Assembly (NCBI GenBank): GCA_964459985.1
Contig: CAYWOS010000008.1
Location: forward strand, 28,785 to 92,784
Direction of reading: 5' to 3'
DNA: 64,000 bases
Source: CAYWOS01 sp964459985
Lineage (GTDB): Bacteria > Bacillota > Clostridia > Christensenellales > Aristaeellaceae
Each line of letters begins with the position of its first letter. Position 1 is the first letter of the stretch. Below the pieces are notes generated by a model. It was given only the letters and a program-made list of their open reading frames with translations, was not told the origin of the DNA and made no database searches. The translations under genes and the position numbers were made by a program. Below are positions 60,606 to 64,000 of this stretch, piece after piece.

Positions 60606-63600
60606 TTACCAATCGATATCGTTTGAGGATGTCTTTGCGGCGCCGTCATCTGTGGCAAAAACGTCCTGAGAAGCCGCGCTTTTGCTCACAAACGAAGTAT
60701 GAGAATTGATACTCGAAGCATGTTCGCACTCCAACGTAACGCGCAGGCAATCGCTTGCGTCCGCCGAATGCTTAATCATGATTTCAGTCTCCGGATTCCA
60801 TACGACCGAACCACTGTCAAGCTCTACGCCCGTCAACTGCACACACAGAGACGATAACGCGTGTTTCTTATTTGTATACTGGAGAACAACGCTTCCGCCG
60901 CTTCTGCGCGTCGGCCTAATACTAAGCCGTTCAAGATCCCCCGCGGTTACGCCGCCGCGCATGGCGCATTCCTCCGGAATGTACTTGCGAAGAGTCAACG
61001 CGCCTTGCTTGTGCGGAATATAACAGATTTCGTCGGCCTGTAGAGCCGCGTTCACATACACGTGAAGCGTCGTGCCCGACGCGAAGCGCGGACGGCGGAT
61101 CAGGTGTATGATCAGCAGAATCAGTATAAGCGTCACGACGCCGATGGCGATCACCAGCCACTGAAGCTGGATGTCCACAATGCTCATTGCGACAGTTATC
61201 GAAGTGGACTGACCGTCGCCGTCGGTAGCAGAAAACCGAAGAGCAACGTTTCCAAACCTTTTGGGTATCAGCTCCACGCTGTTGCCTTCCGGTGTGGGAA
61301 CAACCTTCAGAATATCGGTCGAATCGCCTGCCGCGCCGGTTGGCGCAATGGAAGCATTAAACACGAGTCCCTTTTCGTTATCCTCGTCGACAAAGAGCTT
61401 TGAAATATCAACGTTCAGCTCATTGGCAGGCGTTGGCTGCTCAATAAAGCTTAAGAAGCCGGGCAACGGATTGAACGATATTCTCTTGAGCAATGCATCC
61501 GCCGCGTCCCGAGAAACCGCGGGCTGTTTGTTAAGGACCTCAAAAGGTATTTCTATGTCAGGCACCCAGTTCATTCCGTAACTATATTGGCATATTGCCA
61601 TATACTTGCCGGCCGTATTGCCGGTTGTGTAGTCAACCACAAGACGTGTCCCGTCGTCGTTGAGCGTCATTTCGAGCATATCCAGCTGACGGCTCATATT
61701 TTGAGCGTCATATATACCGACGTGGCCTTTGAAATCCTTGATAATACCGCTGGTATCTGGCGCGCCGTTCCTGCTCAACAGAGACATTTCAAATGTGATG
61801 ATACTGTTCTTCTGCGCGATGCCGTCGTCAATACCCTTCGACGTCGGTTGGCATTGGAAGTCGTTGAGTACGCTGTCCGCTTGGGAAAACACGTCAAACA
61901 CAAAGGTGAAGGTGGAGCTTTCCCCGTCCGGTATATCGGTAGCGGTTACCGTATAGAGAGCCTTCCCGTATCGAAGATGACCGTTGGTATCCATGATCGT
62001 CTCATACACAACGGAATCACGGCCGTTTGCGTCCTTGACGGTCTTTACCCGAATGATGCTGTCCGCGCCGTCTTGCGAACGGAATTCGTAAGTCACCTGA
62101 TCGTTGTCGGGATCATGGATATACTCGCGGATATCAAGCGGTTGGTCGGTTTGAACATTCATCGTAACCTCTTGAGAGGGATCGTTGACGACAATCCGTT
62201 TGTACAGCGAACCGCTTTTCTGCGCGGGTTTTTCGTTATGGATCTCGACGGGTATGGTATTCACGCGCTGTAAACCCGCTCCGTCAGCCTTAATCTCTAG
62301 TGAATACATACCTCCGCGAAGCCGATTATTGCCTTCGGGAGAGGTCACCTGAGACAAATCAATATCACAGGTAAATGCCTTGAAACCATCTGTAGGCAAT
62401 TCACCGCTGAGGACAACACTCCCGTTTTCGTTTATTAGAGAATACGTCGCGCGGATTGTTTTCCATTCAGCGCCATCTTGTGTTTTGTACAGGTTCTCAT
62501 CGGTCGAGAGAATCTCTTCGCCGGATTTCTCGTCATGCTGATAGAAACTGCTGGTAATATAAAGGTGATCGTTTTTACCAAGCGATATTCCCTCGTGAGG
62601 TGCGTTAAGGTTGGAGATGCCCGTGCCTACGCGTGTTTTGAACGTGACGTTGTAGTTATACAACAGATTCAATGAAATATCCGACAGGGATGAAGCTTTG
62701 TTTTTAAGGCGAAACACAAGTCGCCAGTCGCCAAGCTTGCGCGGCGATTGGATTTTATAAAGAAGAAAACGAGAACTTTCCAGTACAACGACATCTTGGG
62801 CGCCCCGGGAGCAATCCTTGCCGCCGGCGTCGTACAACGTGATGCTTCCCGCGTCGATATTTTTTGTGGGGATAAAGATATTAGCCTCCAGAACAGACTT
62901 GTTCAAAATCGGAAGAAGCACCTCGTACTCGCCGTCTTGACCGTTTATCGGCGCGGGCGTGAACTCTTTGACCAACAAGCTGCCAATTTGCGTGGCAAAC
63001 ATTTCGCCGAACATTCTCGGAAGCGTATCTGCCTTTGTGGAGTCAAGTTCGATATACTGGCCGTTTGTTAAATCGGCTATGGCGCGCAAATCCCCTGTAT
63101 ACCTTTTGATTTCAGCCTTGCGCCTTCTAACGTCCTCAGACTCGTCCTCGCGGCCTGTGCTCGGCTGCATGATCTGCGTCAGCGCAATGGTATATATTGG
63201 AATATTGTTGTGCTTCGCAGCCTTAACGGCGTCGTCCTGCTGCGTTGTGGCATTGACGACTCGATTAATACTCACGTTGTTTTTCCTATTATCATTATCC
63301 GTGCCATAAGCAAAAACCGTGGTCACCGAGTACGTGTTTGTACTTTCATTCCAAAGATATACGTCGCTTTTTTTATCAACAGTTGACAAAGAATTCGCAC
63401 CATCCGTCAGGACGATGATCATAGGCGCATTCGATTTATCCTCGCGTTGTAACAGGAGCATGACGGCGCGGCTAAGAGCGTTACCAAGATCGGTATCCGA
63501 AGCGAGTCCCTCCTCCCTCATTGATTCAATGCGCTTCATTTTTTCAAGGCGCGCCCTCGCCTCGTTAATGTTGACAAAGTCTTTATCGGCGCTTTTTTGG

Positions 63601-63860
63601 ATGGTGCCGGCGAACGGAATAAACGCGACGCGCGAGCTATGCATATCGCACATGCCGACGATCATTTGCGCAGCGTCCAGGCGATACCCCTCGGGATCTG
63701 CCTTCTGCCGATCGCCGTTCATGGATCTGCTTTGATCCAGTACGATGACGATATCGTTGGAGGGTGAACGTTCGTCCTTTTTTACCGTTTCAGCACGCGC
63801 GGAAAACGTGCAAACAAACATCAGTATGGCAAGCAAACCAGCGGAAAGCCTTTCCTTCAT
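60606..63860 (-). CDS. Large VWA/Ig-like single-span surface protein
   Basis: A 1084-aa protein and first gene of the cluster. A signal peptide (LSAGLLAILMFVCTFSARA) is followed by a VWA domain with an intact MIDAS, DQSRS (Asp42), and IIVLTDGANS. Then come about 550 residues of beta-sandwich units, with cadherin-like segments such as DPDNDQVTYEFRSQDGAD and SATDGDGQSTSITVAM. One span lies at about 900-921 (WLVIAIGVVTLILILLIIHLI). The 163-residue cytosolic tail has a beta-rich part related to the tail of the protein at 45801-49037 and ends in DVFATDD and NDIDW. GAGAGGAG precedes ATG 63860. Confidence 0.8.
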   Translation of the reverse strand: MKERLSAGLLAILMFVCTFSARAETVKKDERSPSNDIVIVLDQSRSMNGDRQKADPEGYRLDAAQMIVGMCDMHSSRVAFIPFAGTIQKSADKDFVNINEARARLEKMKRIESMREEGLASDTDLGNALSRAVMLLLQREDKSNAPMIIVLTDGANSLSTVDKKSDVYLWNESTNTYSVTTVFAYGTDNDNRKNNVSINRVVNATTQQDDAVKAAKHNNIPIYTIALTQIMQPSTGREDESEDVRRRKAEIKRYTGDLRAIADLTNGQYIELDSTKADTLPRMFGEMFATQIGSLLVKEFTPAPINGQDGEYEVLLPILNKSVLEANIFIPTKNIDAGSITLYDAGGKDCSRGAQDVVVLESSRFLLYKIQSPRKLGDWRLVFRLKNKASSLSDISLNLLYNYNVTFKTRVGTGISNLNAPHEGISLGKNDHLYITSSFYQHDEKSGEEILSTDENLYKTQDGAEWKTIRATYSLINENGSVVLSGELPTDGFKAFTCDIDLSQVTSPEGNNRLRGGMYSLEIKADGAGLQRVNTIPVEIHNEKPAQKSGSLYKRIVVNDPSQEVTMNVQTDQPLDIREYIHDPDNDQVTYEFRSQDGADSIIRVKTVKDANGRDSVVYETIMDTNGHLRYGKALYTVTATDIPDGESSTFTFVFDVFSQADSVLNDFQCQPTSKGIDDGIAQKNSIITFEMSLLSRNGAPDTSGIIKDFKGHVGIYDAQNMSRQLDMLEMTLNDDGTRLVVDYTTGNTAGKYMAICQYSYGMNWVPDIEIPFEVLNKQPAVSRDAADALLKRISFNPLPGFLSFIEQPTPANELNVDISKLFVDEDNEKGLVFNASIAPTGAAGDSTDILKVVPTPEGNSVELIPKRFGNVALRFSATDGDGQSTSITVAMSIVDIQLQWLVIAIGVVTLILILLIIHLIRRPRFASGTTLHVYVNAALQADEICYIPHKQGALTLRKYIPEECAMRGGVTAGDLERLSIRPTRRSGGSVVLQYTNKKHALSSLCVQLTGVELDSGSVVWNPETEIMIKHSADASDCLRVTLECEHASSINSHTSFVSKSAASQDVFATDDGAAKTSSNDIDW

Positions 63861-63929
63861 GAGTATAGCCGCTCCTCTCAGACGGAATAACGTATGTTTA
63901 TGGAAGAGTATAAAAAACCTGTCTAACAT

Positions 63930-63957
63930 ATTTTAACACAATATTTAGAAATAGCAA
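63930..63957 (-). promoter_or_regulatory. Candidate promoter of the nine-gene cluster
   Basis: Minus strand TTGCTA (63957-63952), 16-bp spacer, TAAAAT (63935-63930), in an AT-rich leader about 70 bp upstream of the first gene. The -10 is acceptable and the -35 fair. Confidence 0.42.
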
Positions 63958-64000
63958 GGAATTTTTCCATGTGATACGGAAAGTGTGCGCACGATATGAC

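Noticed and set aside
1..64000. CRISPR arrays, tRNA/rRNA genes, insertion sequences, integrases
   Set aside because: No regularly spaced repeats, no tRNA-like T-loop with flanking stems, no transposase or recombinase motifs were found by reading.

Overview
The window looks like a GC-rich chromosome segment of a low-branching, spore-forming member of the Clostridia (Bacillota). Support comes from an intact spo0A with tandem 0A boxes upstream, the two-subunit (gcvPA/gcvPB) glycine decarboxylase, a tandem glycine riboswitch, a UPF0340/YwlG gene, strong AAGGAGG-type ribosome binding sites and TTG/GTG starts. A gut-type Christensenellales/Oscillospirales relative would fit, but that placement is inference. 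No tRNA, rRNA, CRISPR array or recognisable insertion sequence was seen.

Layout. 1-5471 (minus): RDD membrane protein, then a complete CUT1-type sugar ABC transporter (ATPase, two permeases, binding protein) and the start of a secreted thermonuclease-like gene. 5591-14645 (minus): a tandem glycine riboswitch with an overlapping terminator, then gcvT-gcvH-gcvPA-gcvPB, a terminator, lplA, lpd and topB; the lipoylated H protein, its ligase and its dehydrogenase form one functional set. 14663-17082 (minus): a sugar isomerase-like gene and a secreted Cys-repeat protein. 17283-20119 (plus): two tandem esterase paralogues and rimM-trmD, ending in a structured 3' region with a terminator. 20376-24395 (minus): pgi, a dense palindrome array, and an ECF sigma factor with an overlapping membrane partner. 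24562-30553 (plus): MrfA-type helicase, SpoU methyltransferase, YwlG, LepA and a MntA/HepT toxin-antitoxin pair. 30657-31430 (minus): spo0A.

32034-40984 is a sugar-use locus: a LacI-type repressor and a GH65 phosphorylase diverge from a binding protein, two permeases and a six-hairpin glycosidase. Matching operators sit on both promoters. This second transporter has no ATPase and could use the MsmX-like ATPase at 3575-4687. 41405-42415 encodes a Nudix hydrolase fused in frame to a Vat-type acetyltransferase.

The most unusual part is 42572-63860: nine tightly packed minus-strand genes, visibly less GC-rich than the rest. In transcription order they encode a secreted VWA/Ig-like single-span protein, a 1215-aa tubulin/FtsZ-like GTPase, an 838-aa protein of unknown family, a zinc-finger P-loop GTPase, a 1083-aa protein possibly of the GTPase-associated (GAP1-like) type, a small four-span membrane protein, a second large single-span surface protein, a multi-span VWA protein, and a membrane-anchored transglutaminase-like protein. 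Several membrane parts carry short acidic-aromatic motifs in their predicted cytosolic tails. The set reads as a trans-envelope machine joining a cytosolic tubulin/GTPase pair to extracellular adhesion-type domains; its function is not known to me and is the main candidate for an undescribed system.
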